Position numbers and translations under genes: made by a program. The notes below the pieces were generated by a model. It had not been told where the DNA came from. It saw only the letters and a program-made list of their open reading frames with translations, and searched no databases. Source: Rhodococcus ruber (lineage in GTDB: Bacteria; Actinomycetota; Actinomycetes; Mycobacteriales; Mycobacteriaceae). Taken from it: 64,000 nucleotides of DNA. Location of the stretch: assembly GCF_027270735.1 (NCBI RefSeq), contig NZ_JAPWIJ010000006.1, positions 124,001 through 188,000 on the forward strand, given 5' to 3'. Below are positions 1 to 10,193 of this stretch, one piece after another. Every line of letters starts with the position of its first letter. Within the stretch, counting starts at the first letter, position 1.

Positions 1-563
1 GTCTGCAACACCTGCGCGATCGCGGGCACCGTGGGCGTCACCAACGAGACATGGCGGCATCGGGAGCGCAAGGTCACCGAGATGTCCTGCGGATCGACCG
101 ACGGAGCGCACAACAGGAACACCGTCCGCGCCGGCGGCTCCTCGACCACCTTCAGCAACACGTTTCCGGCACCCTCGGTGAGACGGTCGGCGTCCTCCAC
201 CACGACCACCTGCCACAGACCTGTGCTCGGCCGACGCGAGGCGATGGAGACGATGTCGCGCATCTCCTTGGTGCTGATGCTCAGGCCCTCGGGTACGACG
301 CGTCGCACATCGCCGTGGGTACCGGCCATCGTCGTCGAACACGCCTGACAGTGACCGCACCCGGGAACACCCTCGGTGGTGCACTGCAACGCCGCAGCGA
401 AGCACAGAGCGGCTACGGAGCGCCCCGATCCGGGAGGGCCGGTGAAGAGCCACGAATGCGTCATCGCCGACGAGTCGACGCCTGTACGAGCAGCCACCGA
501 AGCGGCCGTCAGATCGGCCTCGACATCTTCCTGACCGACCAATCGATCGAACACACCCGCCAT
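1..563 (-). CDS. holB: DNA polymerase III subunit delta' (partial, 3' end beyond window)
   Basis: Clamp-loader subunit of the replicative polymerase. Reading from an ATG at 563 the protein begins MAGVFDRLVGQEDVEADL, as clamp-loader ATPases do. It then has a P-loop (GPPGSGRS) near residue 40 and a zinc module with cysteines spaced C-x7-C-x2-C-x2-C (CTTEGVPGCGHCQAC). A DAD-containing Walker B-like stretch (VVVEDADRL) and an SRC sensor-like motif (LRSRCRHV) follow. About 187 codons are inside the window; the C-terminal half lies to the left. It sits just upstream of a DUF3558 lipoprotein gene and topA on the opposite reading order, as in M. tuberculosis (Rv3644c). High confidence from the motif order; the gene is cut by the window, not broken. 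Confidence 0.9.
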   Translation of the reverse strand, partial: MAGVFDRLVGQEDVEADLTAASVAARTGVDSSAMTHSWLFTGPPGSGRSVAALCFAAALQCTTEGVPGCGHCQACSTTMAGTHGDVRRVVPEGLSISTKEMRDIVSIASRRPSTGLWQVVVVEDADRLTEGAGNVLLKVVEEPPARTVFLLCAPSVDPQDISVTLRSRCRHVSLVTPTVPAIAQVLQ

Positions 564-590
564 GAAGGAAACCCTAGTGCGTCGGACCGA

Positions 591-1187
591 CTACCTCGGC
601 GCGGGCAGGTACGGCTCGAGCGACCGAAGAATCTTCTCGGTGGTTCCGCAGGCGTCGATGGGCTGCGTGGGCTCGAAGTCGATCTCGAACACATTCAAGC
701 TCACGTTTCCCCTGGACGTCGTGGTCTGTGCATTGCACGACTGACTTTTCCCGTCGTCGTCGAGGGTCGAACCGATTCGAAACATGTCGAAGGTGAAGGC
801 ACCCACCTTCTCCGACCGCACGTCCTCCAAATCCGGAGTCGACTTCGGATCGGAGAAAATCAGGAATTCGGTGACGGACATGGTCACCGACAGCGAGTAG
901 TCCGAACTCGTCCACACACAGACGCCGGATGTATCGGGTATCCCTGGTGTGAGCGAGTCCTTCAACTCGAGCGCGCCCTTGGGATCCAAGCTCGCGAGCG
1001 GCAGCGAACACGGATCGAACAGCTCACCTGCGGGCACATCGGGTCTCGACGCCGACGGAGTCACCGAACCCTGCTCGGCTGCCGTCGCTCGGCCCTGGAC
1101 CACCTGAGAGCAGCCCGTCGACGTTGCTACGATGCATCCGAGGGTTACGAGACCGATCAATCCGCGCTTCACGACGGTTCGACGCAT
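591..1187 (-). CDS. DUF3558-type lipoprotein
   Basis: A 198-residue secreted lipoprotein of the DUF3558 type, a family found mainly in mycobacteria, rhodococci and relatives and without a settled biochemical role. It starts MRRTVVKRGLIGLVTLGC, a basic plus hydrophobic signal sequence, and a lipobox-like TSTGC places the lipidated cysteine near residue 26. A low-complexity linker follows, then a globular domain with paired cysteines (FDPCSL, GVCVW, SQSCNA, DACGT), which fits an oxidised extracytoplasmic fold. It lies between topA (84 bases upstream) and holB (27 bases downstream) on the same strand, so it may be read from the topA side. Family assignment is by the overall pattern and cysteine placement, not by a search. 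Confidence 0.7.
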   Translation of the reverse strand: MRRTVVKRGLIGLVTLGCIVATSTGCSQVVQGRATAAEQGSVTPSASRPDVPAGELFDPCSLPLASLDPKGALELKDSLTPGIPDTSGVCVWTSSDYSLSVTMSVTEFLIFSDPKSTPDLEDVRSEKVGAFTFDMFRIGSTLDDDGKSQSCNAQTTTSRGNVSLNVFEIDFEPTQPIDACGTTEKILRSLEPYLPAPR

Positions 1188-1271
1188 CCCGTCGACGGAA
1201 TGTTCCCGCCGAACTCGAAGTTACGGCGGCTTTCGGCCGCCATTTTCGTCCACAACTTCGAGCTCGTCGGG

Positions 1272-4265
1272 CTATTCGCTCTCGGTCTTCTTCGCAGGAG
1301 CCTTCTTGACCGGGGCCTTCTTCGCGGCAGTGGTCTTGGTGGCGGTCTTCTTGGCAGCAGCTTTTTTGGCCGGAGCCTTCTTCGCCGCAGCCTTCTTTGC
1401 CGGGGCTTTCTTGGCGGCCGCCTTCTTGGCCGGTGCCTTCTTCTTCACCGGTCCGCGAGCACGCCTGTCCGCCAACAACTCCGACGCACGATCGTCGGTG
1501 ATCGACTCGACCTCGTCGTCCTTGCGCAGGCTCGCGTTGGTTTCACCGTCGGTGACGTACGGCCCGAATCGGCCGTCCTTGATCACCATCGGCTTCTCAC
1601 TGATCGGATCGACGCCCAGCTCTCGCAGCGGCGGCTTGGCCTCACCCTGACGGCCGCGTCGCTTGGGTTCGGCGTAGATCTTCAGAGCCTCTTCGAGACT
1701 GACCGTGAACATCTGATCCTCGTCCGCGAGCGAGCGAGAGTCGGTGCCCTTCTTCAGATACGGGCCGTAGCGGCCGTTCTGCGCGGTGATCTCTTCCTTG
1801 GACTCGGGATCGACGCCGACGATACGCGGCAACGACAGCAGCTTGAGGGCATCCTCGAGCGTGATCGTCGCCAGATCCATCGACTTGAGCAACGAGCCGG
1901 TCCGAGGCTTGGGGCCGGTGGCCTTCTTCGCGGCGGCCTTCTTGGCCGGCGCTTTCTTGGCTGCAGCCTTTTTCACCGCAGTCTTGACGCCACCGCCACC
2001 ATCACCGTCGTTACCGGACGGGATCGGCACGATGTCGGGCTGAGGCGGCGTCGGCTCGGGTTCCGGCTCGGGCAGGATCTCGGTGACGTACGGCCCGAAA
2101 CGGCCTTCCTTCGCGACGATGTCGTGGCCGGTCAACGGATCGACGCCGAGCTTGCGGCCCTCTTGTGGTGTGGCGAAGAGCTTTTCGGCGAAGTCGAGGG
2201 TCAACTCGTCCGGCGGCAGATCGTCGGGCAGGTTGGCGCGCTGGCTGATCGGGTCGCCGTCGGGATCGTCGTCATTCTTGACCATCCGTTCCAGGTACGG
2301 ACCGTAACGGCCAACGCGCACATGGATATCGCGTCCCTCGGAGTCGTCGAACAGACGGATCGAGTTGATGGTGCGGGCGTCGATCTCTTCGAGATTCTGG
2401 CCCACCATCTTCTTCAGGCCGCCGGATCGCGCCACCGAACCCTCGGCACCGGTCTCGCCGCCGAAGTAGAAGTTCTGCAGCCAATCGCCGCGTCGCTCAC
2501 GGCCTCCCGCGATCGCGTCGAGATCATCTTCCATGCCGGCGGTGAAATCGAAGTCCACCAGACGCCCGAAGTGCGCTTCCAGCAACGCAATCACCGAGAA
2601 CGCCACCCACGACGGCACCAGAGCACTGCCACGCTTGTAGACGTAACCGCGGTCGAGAATCGTCTTGATGATCGACGAATACGTCGACGGCCGACCGATT
2701 CCCAGCTCTTCGAGCGTCTTGATGAGCGACGCCTCGGTGAATCGAGCCGGCGGGTTGGTGGTGTGACCGTCGGGATCGAGCTTGGTGGCCGTCACTGCCT
2801 GGCCGGCCTTCAGCGCGGGCAGACGTGACTCGGCGTCGTCGGTCTGGCCGCCCGCCTCGTCGTCGACGCTCTCGACGTAGGCCTTGAGGAAGCCGGCGAA
2901 CGTAATGGTGCGACCCGACGCAGAGAACGTGCACTCCTCGCCGGTGCCTGCGGTTCCCGTGATGCGCAGCGTCAGCGTGGTACCGCGCAGATCCGCCATC
3001 TGCGACGCCACCGTGCGCTGCCAGATCAGCTCGTACAGCCGGAACTCGTCGGTCTGCAGCGCCGAGTGCAGCTGACCGGGAGTCTGGAACACGTCACCCG
3101 CGGGGCGGATGGCCTCGTGCGCCTCCTGCGCGTTTTTGACCTTGCGGGTGTACTGCCGCGGAGTGGGATGCACGTACTCGGGGCCGTAGAGCTCGGTCGC
3201 CTGCGCTCGTGCCGCGGAGACAGCCGACGCGGACAGCGACGTCGAGTCGGTACGCATGTAGGTGATGTAACCGTTCTCGTACAGACGCTGCGCCACACGC
3301 ATGGTCCGTTCGGAACTGAACCGCAGCTTGCGGCCGGCCTCCTGCTGCAGTGTCGACGTCATGAACGGCGGATACGGCTTACGGGTGTACGGCTTGTCCT
3401 CCGCCGACGCGACCGTCAGATCGACGCCTTCGAGAGCCTCGGCGAGGCGTCGAGCACGCGGTTCGTCCAGCACGGTCACGGACTCGGTCTTGAGCTTGCC
3501 GTCGGCACCGAAATCGCGGCCGGCGGCCACGCGATTGCCGTCTACATTGACCAGCCGGGCTCCGAAACTGCGGGGGCTCGCCTCGGCACCGGCGTCCAGC
3601 GTGGCGGAGATGTCCCAGTACTCGGCGCTGCGGAATGCCATCCGCTCACGCTCACGCTGGACGATGATGCGGGTGGCGACGGACTGCACTCGGCCCGCCG
3701 ACAGCTTCGGCATGACCTTCTTCCACAGCACCGGGCTCACTTCGTAGCCGTAGAGACGGTCGAGGATACGACGGGTCTCCTGGGCGTCGACCAGGTCTTG
3801 GTCGAGGTCGCGAGTGTCGGCGGCGGCCGCGAGGATCGCCGGCTTGGTGATCTCGTGGAAGACCATGCGTCGAACAGGGACTTTGGGGTTCAGGGTCTCG
3901 AGGAGATGCCAGGCGATGGCCTCACCCTCGCGGTCGGGGTCAGTGGCGAGATACAGCTCGTCGGCGTCCTTGAGCAGGCTTTTCAGCTCTGCGACCTTGC
4001 CCTTCTTCTCGGGCGAGACGACGTAGAGGGCCTCGAAGTCGTGGTCGACGTCCACACCGAGACGCGCCCAGGGCTCGCCTTTGTATTTGGCAGGGACGTC
4101 CGCGGCACCACGGGGAAGGTCGCGAATATGGCCGACGGAGGCCTCGACGACGTAGTTGCTCCCGAGGTACGGGGCGATCTTCTTTGCCTTGGTCGGGGAC
4201 TCGACGATGACCAGACGACGCGGCTCGGCGGAGCTGTCCCCCGTGCCGTTCTTACGTGCTGCCAC
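1272..4265 (-). CDS. topA: DNA topoisomerase I (type IA)
   Basis: Relaxes negative supercoils by breaking one strand through a 5'-phosphotyrosine. 997 residues, the usual actinobacterial size. The TOPRIM domain is at the start: the glutamate in VIVESPTKAKK (E22) and the acidic triad in ATDPDREGE (D109, D111, E113). The catalytic tyrosine is Y336 in YITYMRTDS. After about residue 590 come repeated type IA C-terminal modules, each with a GRFGPYV/GRYGPYL-like core and no zinc cysteines, as in mycobacterial TopA. The last 60 or so residues are a lysine/alanine repeat tail (AAKKAPAKK units). A similar short KKAAAKK stretch lies at about 760-775. It corresponds to Rv3646c in position. Start ATG at 4265 gives the expected N-terminus. 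Confidence 0.97.
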   Translation of the reverse strand: MAARKNGTGDSSAEPRRLVIVESPTKAKKIAPYLGSNYVVEASVGHIRDLPRGAADVPAKYKGEPWARLGVDVDHDFEALYVVSPEKKGKVAELKSLLKDADELYLATDPDREGEAIAWHLLETLNPKVPVRRMVFHEITKPAILAAAADTRDLDQDLVDAQETRRILDRLYGYEVSPVLWKKVMPKLSAGRVQSVATRIIVQRERERMAFRSAEYWDISATLDAGAEASPRSFGARLVNVDGNRVAAGRDFGADGKLKTESVTVLDEPRARRLAEALEGVDLTVASAEDKPYTRKPYPPFMTSTLQQEAGRKLRFSSERTMRVAQRLYENGYITYMRTDSTSLSASAVSAARAQATELYGPEYVHPTPRQYTRKVKNAQEAHEAIRPAGDVFQTPGQLHSALQTDEFRLYELIWQRTVASQMADLRGTTLTLRITGTAGTGEECTFSASGRTITFAGFLKAYVESVDDEAGGQTDDAESRLPALKAGQAVTATKLDPDGHTTNPPARFTEASLIKTLEELGIGRPSTYSSIIKTILDRGYVYKRGSALVPSWVAFSVIALLEAHFGRLVDFDFTAGMEDDLDAIAGGRERRGDWLQNFYFGGETGAEGSVARSGGLKKMVGQNLEEIDARTINSIRLFDDSEGRDIHVRVGRYGPYLERMVKNDDDPDGDPISQRANLPDDLPPDELTLDFAEKLFATPQEGRKLGVDPLTGHDIVAKEGRFGPYVTEILPEPEPEPTPPQPDIVPIPSGNDGDGGGGVKTAVKKAAAKKAPAKKAAAKKATGPKPRTGSLLKSMDLATITLEDALKLLSLPRIVGVDPESKEEITAQNGRYGPYLKKGTDSRSLADEDQMFTVSLEEALKIYAEPKRRGRQGEAKPPLRELGVDPISEKPMVIKDGRFGPYVTDGETNASLRKDDEVESITDDRASELLADRRARGPVKKKAPAKKAAAKKAPAKKAAAKKAPAKKAAAKKTATKTTAAKKAPVKKAPAKKTESE

Positions 4266-4374
4266 CTTGCTGCCGAACCTTCCCTAGTGCGTTTTCACAG
4301 GCACATTTGCCTGTCCCACTACTAACAGACTGACATACGTCGACCAAATACTCGCAGATCAGTCACATATCGGC

Positions 4375-4962
4375 CTACTCCGCGTGCGGCCAAATGGTAC
4401 GTGCGTCCACGTTCCGGGGAGCCTCACCGACGTTCTCGGTGAGACGCAGCAGCCGACGTCGACCGGTGATTCTCAGTCCCGGATTGGAGCCGCGAGTACC
4501 GATCAGCGTCGGCGCGATGCCCGCACGCATCAACGATTGGGCGAGGACGGAATGGGTGTCCGGTGCGTGAGGATCGAGTCCGAGCACGTACCGCTCACCC
4601 TCGGCCTCCGGACGACCGGACGCGAGCACCCAGGCGCGGAGTTCGCGAGAACCCGGTATCCACCCGGGAGGGACGGCTTTGACAGCACCCTTGGTCCACA
4701 GAGACGCCAGTGCGAACAGTTCGGGCACCGACGCGGTACGCACCAACGGCCGGTTTTCTTCCGATCTCCCCAGCTCTGCAGTCAGACCACATTGCGCGAT
4801 GAGTTCGGCGATGGCATCCGCGCGCCACTGCGCGTCGACGACGACAGAGATACGGGCCGAGCCCGCGGAGGTGACGACGTGGCCGGTGGCCGCCAGCAGC
4901 CCACTGAGATCGGTCACCGCGGGCGGCAACGATTCGGCGGAGAAGAAGGACAGCTGGTTCAC
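4375..4962 (-). CDS. Conserved actinobacterial hypothetical protein (Rv3647c position)
   Basis: A 195-residue cytoplasmic protein with no signal peptide or membrane segment. I do not recognise a catalytic motif. It occupies the place between cspA and topA that Rv3647c holds in M. tuberculosis, so it is part of the conserved chromosomal backbone. Visible features: an N-terminal LSFFSAESLPP stretch, a central segment ending in LWTKGAVKAVPPGW, and a C-terminal TRGSNPGLRITGRRRLLRL stretch rich in arginine that could contact nucleic acid. That last point is only a guess from composition. The neighbours (topoisomerase, cold-shock protein, helicase) make a nucleic-acid role plausible but unproven. 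ATG start at 4962, on the same strand as cspA and topA. Confidence 0.75.
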   Translation of the reverse strand: MNQLSFFSAESLPPAVTDLSGLLAATGHVVTSAGSARISVVVDAQWRADAIAELIAQCGLTAELGRSEENRPLVRTASVPELFALASLWTKGAVKAVPPGWIPGSRELRAWVLASGRPEAEGERYVLGLDPHAPDTHSVLAQSLMRAGIAPTLIGTRGSNPGLRITGRRRLLRLTENVGEAPRNVDARTIWPHAE

Positions 4963-5031
4963 AGCAAGGACATTAGGACATCGGCGGCCACGCTCACGGC
5001 TTTCGCCGCACTCGGGTGGTTCGGATATGAG

Positions 5032-5083
5032 TCATCCCCCTCCGCGATCGACCCGGAAGGGAGCCGATCGAGAAGGGGGATGA
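5032..5083 (-). terminator. Stem-loop downstream of cspA
   Basis: A 10-base perfect outer stem (5032-5041 with 5074-5083) encloses a second pairing of CGATCG at 5045-5050 with 5065-5070. It lies 27 bases past the cspA stop and 70 bases before the next minus-strand start. That fits termination or attenuation of cspA transcripts. There is no long U-tract, so strength is uncertain. Confidence 0.5.
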
Positions 5084-5109
5084 GGTAACTCGACTCGATG
5101 AGACGAGGA

Positions 5110-5313
5110 TCAGACTGCGCGAACGCCCGTTGCCTGAGGACCCTTGGTGCCCTGGCCGACCTCGAACTCCACGCGCTGGTTCTCCTCGAGGGTGCGGAAA
5201 CCGCTGCCCTGAATCTCGGAGTAGTGGACGAAAACGTCAGCGGAGCCGTCTTCTGGTGCGATGAATCCAAAGCCCTTTTCGGCGTTGAACCACTTCACAG
5301 TTCCCTGTGCCAT
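5110..5313 (-). CDS. cspA: Cold-shock domain protein
   Basis: A 67-residue single cold-shock domain (OB-fold) that binds single-stranded RNA/DNA and acts as an RNA chaperone. It begins [18 protein letters not shown], with RNP1 (KGFGFI) and RNP2 (VFVHY) both intact. Longer in-frame readings upstream exist, but the ATG at 5313 gives the exact family N-terminus and has an AGAAGG ribosome site about 7 bases ahead. It diverges from the helicase gene at 5714. The 400-base space between them probably includes a long 5' leader, as is common for cold-shock genes. Position matches Rv3648c (cspA) in M. tuberculosis. Confidence 0.97.
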   Translation of the reverse strand: MAQGTVKWFNAEKGFGFIAPEDGSADVFVHYSEIQGSGFRTLEENQRVEFEVGQGTKGPQATGVRAV

Positions 5314-5713
5314 GCTTTTCCTTCTCTTTCTAACACCGGATTCGATGGAGCGCACTTTCGATCCATCGGGCCGGTTCCGACCGCTGCACTTGTACGAATC
5401 CCCCTCAGGATTCCCCCTGATGGACGAGCTCTCCCAGTACCGCGCCCGCAACATGAGATCCTGCGAAGCGTAGAACGAACACAGAAGCTGCGACCGCGTC
5501 AAGTGAACCATGAACTCCACGTTCGCAACAGTCGAAAACCGACCCTTTTCGAACAATTTGCCCATGTTGTGGAAACGCACAACACGAGACGGATGAATTG
5601 CGGCCCCCACCAGGGCACGAAAGAGCCGACCGGGGTCCGCGATAGCATGGGGATCCCAGGTCGCGAAGAGCCCGACGACGCTTGTAGATCGAACGAATGC
5701 ATGGAGACCGGCA
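5314..5713. other. Intergenic region between divergent cspA and helicase genes
   Basis: 400 bases with no credible gene. It must carry both promoters. On the minus strand a TTGACG hexamer stands near 5500, but I see no well-spaced -10 box. On the plus strand GATAGCAT near 5641-5648 could be a -10 for the helicase gene. No strong terminator or riboswitch pattern was recognised. Confidence 0.4.
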
Positions 5714-8083
5714 GTGAGCGAGAAGCATCCGCTGGGCGGTGCGGATGGCGCGAGCTACGGGCAGCGGTTGTTGGATCGAGTATTGGCGGGTTCGCCCGCG
5801 AACGAGAGCCCGCTGACCCACGTCGCCGAGCTGCCGGCACGGGCCTCGCAGTTCGCCTCCTGGCCGTCGTGGGTGGGCCCGGAAGTGGTGCAGGTGATCA
5901 CCTCTCGTGGGATCGCACAACCGTGGACGCATCAGGCACGTGCGGCAACACTCGCCGCCGAGGGCAATCACGTGGTGCTCTCGACGAGCACCGCGTCGGG
6001 CAAATCCTTGGCGTATCAACTTCCCATTCTGACGACACTGTCTGCCGACGCTCGGGCGACGGCGCTGTACCTGGCTCCCACCAAGGCCCTCGGCGCCGAT
6101 CAGCTACGCACCACCATCTCGATCACCGACGAGTTGCGGGAACTGTCAGGCGAACTCGCAGAGGTGTTCCCGAGTGCCTACGACGGTGACACTCCGATCG
6201 AGATTCGCCAGTGGGCACGCGCGAACGCTCGCTGGATCTTCACCAACCCGGATATGCTGCACCTGGGCATTCTCGGTTCGCACGAGCGCTGGTCTCGGTT
6301 TCTCCGCAATCTCCGCTACGTGGTGGTGGACGAATGCCATTACTACCGTGGCGTTTTCGGATCCAATGTGGCTTTGGTGCTACGGCGGTTGCGACGCCTG
6401 TGCGCACGGTACGGAGCATCTCCGACATTCGTTTTGGCCAGTGCCACGACATCGGAACCCGGACGAGCGGCGAGCCGACTCATCGGAGCGCCGTGCGAAG
6501 AAGTCACCGAGGACGGGTCCCCGCACGGCGCCCGCACCGTCGCACTGTGGGAACCACCGCTGCTGAAAGAGATCACCGGCGAAAACGGTGCTCCGGTAAG
6601 GAAATCCGCCGGCGCGGAGGCGTCGCGCATCATGGCGGATCTGTTGGTCGAGGGTGCCCGAACGCTGGCGTTCGTTCGGTCCAGGCGCGGTGCGGAAGTC
6701 ACCGCACTGGGCGCTCAGAGAATTCTCGCCGACGTCGATCCGCAATTGGTGCGACGCGTCGCCGCCTATCGCGCAGGGTACTTGGCGGAGGACCGGCGAA
6801 AACTCGAATCGGATCTGTCCGACGGCACGTTGTTGGGCGTCGCCACCACCAACGCACTCGAATTGGGCGTCGATATCGCCGGCTTGGACGCAGTGATCGT
6901 CGCGGGCTTCCCCGGTACCGTTGCGTCGTTCTGGCAGCAGGGCGGCCGCGCCGGACGACGTGGGGAGGGCTCACTGCTGGTGCTCGTGGCGCGCGACGAT
7001 CCCCTCGACACGTATCTGGTGCACCACCCGGCGGCACTGCTGGACAAGCCTGTCGAGGCCACCGTCACCGACCCCACCAATCCGTACATTCTTGCCCCGC
7101 AATTGCTCTGCGCTGCAGTCGAACTGCCGATCACCCTGACCGAGGCCGAGGAGCTGAGCGCAGAATCGGTACTCGAAGAGCTCGAGCTGAAGGGCTACGT
7201 GCGCAAGCGTCCGCACGGCTGGTTCATCACGCCCGAGGGCCAGCAACTCTCGCCGCACGGTGCGGTGAACATCCGCGGCGGCACCGGTGTGCAGGTGGCC
7301 ATCGTCGACGGTGAATCCGGCCGCATGCTCGGTACCGTCGACGGCGGGCGAGCCCCCGCCACTGCACATCCCGGTGCCGTCCACATCCACCAGGGCGAGT
7401 CGTTCGTGGTCGACGAACTCGATCTCGAAGCCGGGCTGGCGCTGGTACATCCAGAGCAACCCGAGTGGAACACCTCGGCTCGCGAGATCACCGACATCTC
7501 GATCACTGCGGTGCACGAATCGGTCGACTACGGCGAGGTGCGCGTCGCGCTGGTGCAGGTGAACGTCAACCATCAGGTCGTGGGGTATCTGCGACGCCTG
7601 CTCTCGGGCGAGGTTCTCGATTCCATCGAACTCGACATGCCCGCGCAGACACTCGACACCCGAGCCGTCATGTACACCATCACTCCGGAGTTGTTGGAGC
7701 ACAGCGGTGTTCCGTACGAGCGATTCCCCGGATCTCTGCACGCGGCCGAGCACGCCGCCATCGGGTTGCTGCCCTTGGTTGCAACGTGTGATCGATGGGA
7801 CATCGGTGGAGTCTCGACGGCACTGCACCCCGACACCGGGCTGCCTACCGTTTTCGTCTACGACGGATACGACGGCGGAGCAGGTTTCGCCGACCGCGGC
7901 CACGTAGCCATCGCGGATTGGCTCGCGGCTACGAAAGACGCCATCGTTTCCTGCGAATGCCAGACCGGATGCCCATCCTGCGTGCAGTCCCCCAAATGCG
8001 GAAACGGCAACGATCCACTGGACAAGGACGGTGCCGTTCGAGTGTTGACCGCGGTACTCGCGGCCGTCACTCGGGAGGGTTGA
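5714..8083 (+). CDS. MrfA/YprA-type superfamily 2 DNA helicase with C-terminal Cys cluster
   Basis: A 789-residue ATP-dependent helicase. Domain 1 has the P-loop-like STSTASGKS (about residue 92-100), a DECH Walker B ([11 protein letters not shown]) and the SAT motif (LASATTSEP). Domain 2 has the arginine-finger motif [13 protein letters not shown]. The C-terminal domain ends with a four-cysteine cluster ([19 protein letters not shown]), the mark of DUF1998/MrfA helicases, which in Bacillus take part in mitomycin C repair. It corresponds to Rv3649. The GTG at 5714 is chosen as start because the preceding ATG at 5701 is out of frame. The gene stands alone and reads away from cspA. Confidence 0.9.
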   Translation: MSEKHPLGGADGASYGQRLLDRVLAGSPANESPLTHVAELPARASQFASWPSWVGPEVVQVITSRGIAQPWTHQARAATLAAEGNHVVLSTSTASGKSLAYQLPILTTLSADARATALYLAPTKALGADQLRTTISITDELRELSGELAEVFPSAYDGDTPIEIRQWARANARWIFTNPDMLHLGILGSHERWSRFLRNLRYVVVDECHYYRGVFGSNVALVLRRLRRLCARYGASPTFVLASATTSEPGRAASRLIGAPCEEVTEDGSPHGARTVALWEPPLLKEITGENGAPVRKSAGAEASRIMADLLVEGARTLAFVRSRRGAEVTALGAQRILADVDPQLVRRVAAYRAGYLAEDRRKLESDLSDGTLLGVATTNALELGVDIAGLDAVIVAGFPGTVASFWQQGGRAGRRGEGSLLVLVARDDPLDTYLVHHPAALLDKPVEATVTDPTNPYILAPQLLCAAVELPITLTEAEELSAESVLEELELKGYVRKRPHGWFITPEGQQLSPHGAVNIRGGTGVQVAIVDGESGRMLGTVDGGRAPATAHPGAVHIHQGESFVVDELDLEAGLALVHPEQPEWNTSAREITDISITAVHESVDYGEVRVALVQVNVNHQVVGYLRRLLSGEVLDSIELDMPAQTLDTRAVMYTITPELLEHSGVPYERFPGSLHAAEHAAIGLLPLVATCDRWDIGGVSTALHPDTGLPTVFVYDGYDGGAGFADRGHVAIADWLAATKDAIVSCECQTGCPSCVQSPKCGNGNDPLDKDGAVRVLTAVLAAVTREG

Positions 8084-8220
8084 GCACCTAGGCCCAGGTC
8101 ATCGGCAAACGCGCGCGCATTTGGGGCTTGGAGCACACTGGCGCGCCACCCTGCCTGTTGTTGCGAACACCTCGGGTGGTGTGGTGGGAAGAGGATCAGC
8201 CCACAGAATCGAGACAACGC

Positions 8221-9483
8221 ATGCCCATCACCCGGCAGATGCCCAAAGCCACCGACCTGCGCGACGTCCTCTCGTTCAAGAAGCCCGATCTGAACCTGCG
8301 TCGACGACGCCTCAGCGCGGCACTGACCATCGACGATCTCCGCACCATCGCCCGTCGCCGTACCCCACGCGCGGCATTCGACTACACCGACGGTGCCGCC
8401 GACGCGGAAATCTCGCTCTCACGGGCTCGTCAGGCCTTCCGCGACGTCGAATTCCATCCCTCGATCCTGCGGGACGTCTCCCACGTCGACACCTCGACGA
8501 CGGTGTTCGGTGGGCCGTCCGCGCTCCCGTTCGGTATTGCACCGACGGGATTCACCCGCCTGATGCAGACCGAGGGTGAATACGCCGGTTCTGCCGCAGC
8601 CGGCGCTGCCGGAATCCCGTTCTGCCTATCGACCTTGGGCACCACGTCGATCGAGGACGTCAAGGCCACCAATCCGACTGGGCGAAACTGGTTCCAGCTT
8701 TACGTCATGCGCGACCGCGACATCTCGTTCGGGCTGGTCGAACGCGCCGCAAAGGAAGGCTTCGACACACTCCTGTTCACGGTCGACACACCGGTCGCCG
8801 GAGCTCGCCTACGAGACAAGCGAAACGGGTTCTCCATCCCGCCGCAGTTGACCGCGTCGACGATCGCCAACGCCATTCCGCGTCCGTGGTGGTGGTGGGA
8901 CTTCCTCACCACGGCCAAGCTCGAATTCGCGTCGCTGTCTTCTACCGGCGGCACGGTCGGAGAGCTGCTCAATTCAGCGATGGATCCGTCCATTTCGTTC
9001 GAGGATCTGGACGTCATCCGCGACATCTGGCCCGGCAAGCTCGTCGTCAAAGGTGTTCAGTCGGTGGCCGATTCGGCACGTCTAGCCGAACTGGGAGTCG
9101 ACGGCATCATTCTGTCGAACCACGGAGGTCGACAACTCGATCGCGCTCCCGTTCCGTTCCACCTGCTGCCCCAGGTCGTCCGCGAAGTCGGCTCCGACTT
9201 CGAAGTAGCCGTCGACACCGGCATCATGCACGGTGCCGACGTCGTCGCCTCCATCGCGATGGGAGCGTCCTTCACACTCGTCGGCCGGGCATACCTCTAC
9301 GGCCTGATGGCCGGAGGTCGCGCGGGCGTCGACCGCATGATCGAGATCCTCCGCGAAGAAATAGTGCGCACCATGCAACTGCTGCAGGTCAATTCGCTTG
9401 CGGAACTGACCCCGGAGCACGTCACTCAGCTGACTCGATTGGCTCCCCTGCAATCAGGTGCGCGCACCTTCACGTCGAGCTGA
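8221..9483 (+). CDS. lldD: FMN-dependent alpha-hydroxy acid (L-lactate) dehydrogenase
   Basis: A 420-residue TIM-barrel flavoenzyme that oxidises L-2-hydroxy acids, probably L-lactate to pyruvate. Motifs in order: [11 protein letters not shown] near the start (substrate-tyrosine region), [47 protein letters not shown], and the catalytic histidine in SNHGGRQLD (about residue 301) with the phosphate-binding [11 protein letters not shown] stretch after it. The ATG at 8221 gives a family-like N-terminus. A longer reading from a TTG at 8128 adds residues unlike the family. There is no strong ribosome site. Its neighbours (helicase, tad operon) do not help define the substrate, so lactate is inferred from the family. 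Confidence 0.85.
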   Translation: MPITRQMPKATDLRDVLSFKKPDLNLRRRRLSAALTIDDLRTIARRRTPRAAFDYTDGAADAEISLSRARQAFRDVEFHPSILRDVSHVDTSTTVFGGPSALPFGIAPTGFTRLMQTEGEYAGSAAAGAAGIPFCLSTLGTTSIEDVKATNPTGRNWFQLYVMRDRDISFGLVERAAKEGFDTLLFTVDTPVAGARLRDKRNGFSIPPQLTASTIANAIPRPWWWWDFLTTAKLEFASLSSTGGTVGELLNSAMDPSISFEDLDVIRDIWPGKLVVKGVQSVADSARLAELGVDGIILSNHGGRQLDRAPVPFHLLPQVVREVGSDFEVAVDTGIMHGADVVASIAMGASFTLVGRAYLYGLMAGGRAGVDRMIEILREEIVRTMQLLQVNSLAELTPEHVTQLTRLAPLQSGARTFTSS

Positions 9484-9508
9484 CCACCGCAGGCGGGCGG
9501 GCGTCCGG

Positions 9509-9862
9509 TCACCCCGGACCCGCCCGCGCCGAGGCGATGGCCTCGGACATTCCGAAGCGCCCGAGGAACACCGATTGCCCCACCGTCACGATCACGTCCC
9601 ACTCGTCGATCGCGCACTCCCGCACATCGGTCGACATCCTGCTCGCTACTGATCGCGCCGTCTCACAAGCGTCGGACACCCCACGGTCCAGAGCCCCCGC
9701 CCCGGCCAACGCAGCGAGATCGGCCGCCGACTGCGCCTGATGACGAGCACCCACCGCCGAGCCGACGTGCATCACCATCACCACGACGGCTATCAACGCC
9801 GACATCGCCAGCGCCGCCAACACCGTCGCGCCACCCTCGTCGTCGCGCAGGCCCGTTCTCAT
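9509..9862 (-). CDS. Tad-locus secreted pseudopilin-like protein (Rv3654c-like)
   Basis: Last gene of the tad operon; 117 residues. An N-terminal DDEGGATVLAALAMSALIAV stretch resembles a TadE/TadG-type prepilin segment: charged and glycine-rich, then a hydrophobic helix. It is followed by a helix with HQAQSAADLAALAGAGAL, typical of Rv3654c-like and TadG-like proteins. The start ATG at 9862 overlaps the stop of the upstream TadE-like gene by ATGA, which supports this start over longer readings. It is likely exported and processed by the same machinery as the Flp pilin. Its exact role in pilus assembly is unknown. Confidence 0.8.
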   Translation of the reverse strand: MRTGLRDDEGGATVLAALAMSALIAVVVMVMHVGSAVGARHQAQSAADLAALAGAGALDRGVSDACETARSVASRMSTDVRECAIDEWDVIVTVGQSVFLGRFGMSEAIASARAGPG

Positions 9863-10188
9863 TCCGCTGCAACCGGTTCCGCAGCAGCAACCGCCTCGGC
9901 CGACAGCGTCAATCCCGGTAGCGGACTCGCCACCTCCACCCGCGCGACGAAGAACTCCCCGTCCTCGATCACCGTGATGCGCGCACCGTCCGGCGCAACC
10001 CGCTCCCCCACCGAAACAGCCCGGGCCCCATCGCCCCTGGCCGCCAACCGAGCTGCCTCCCTGGCCGCATCCACGCAACCGATGTGCATCGTCACCGACA
10101 CGATCGCACCGATGCACACCACGATCACCGCGACGATGGACGCGATCGCGAACGCCGCCTCCACCGTCACGGCACCGTCATCACCCAC
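9859..10188 (-). CDS. tadE: TadE-like pseudopilin (Rv3655c-like)
   Basis: A 109-residue membrane-anchored minor pilin of the TadE type. The N-terminus, GDDGAVTVEAAFAIASIVAV, has the TVEAAF signature of TadE prepilins followed by a single transmembrane helix. A small extracellular domain follows. The start is GTG at 10188, only six bases from the stop of the Flp pilin gene. Longer in-frame readings run through the pilin and tadC genes in another frame and are not real. The stop overlaps the next gene by ATGA. It presumably acts with the pilin in building or anchoring the Flp pilus. Confidence 0.8.
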   Translation of the reverse strand: MGDDGAVTVEAAFAIASIVAVIVVCIGAIVSVTMHIGCVDAAREAARLAARGDGARAVSVGERVAPDGARITVIEDGEFFVARVEVASPLPGLTLSAEAVAAAEPVAAE

Positions 10189-10193
10189 CGGTA

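Noticed and set aside
51..2828. A 925-codon open frame on the plus strand across holB, the lipoprotein gene and topA
   Set aside because: It is antisense to three recognised genes and its translation is arginine/leucine-rich without any motif; such frames are common opposite GC-rich genes.
5314..5713. Possible small genes in the cspA-helicase gap
   Set aside because: Open frames there lack start sites, motifs or sensible composition.
8128..8220. Upstream extension of the lldD-like gene from a TTG
   Set aside because: The added residues do not look like the family and there is no ribosome site; ATG at 8221 fits better.
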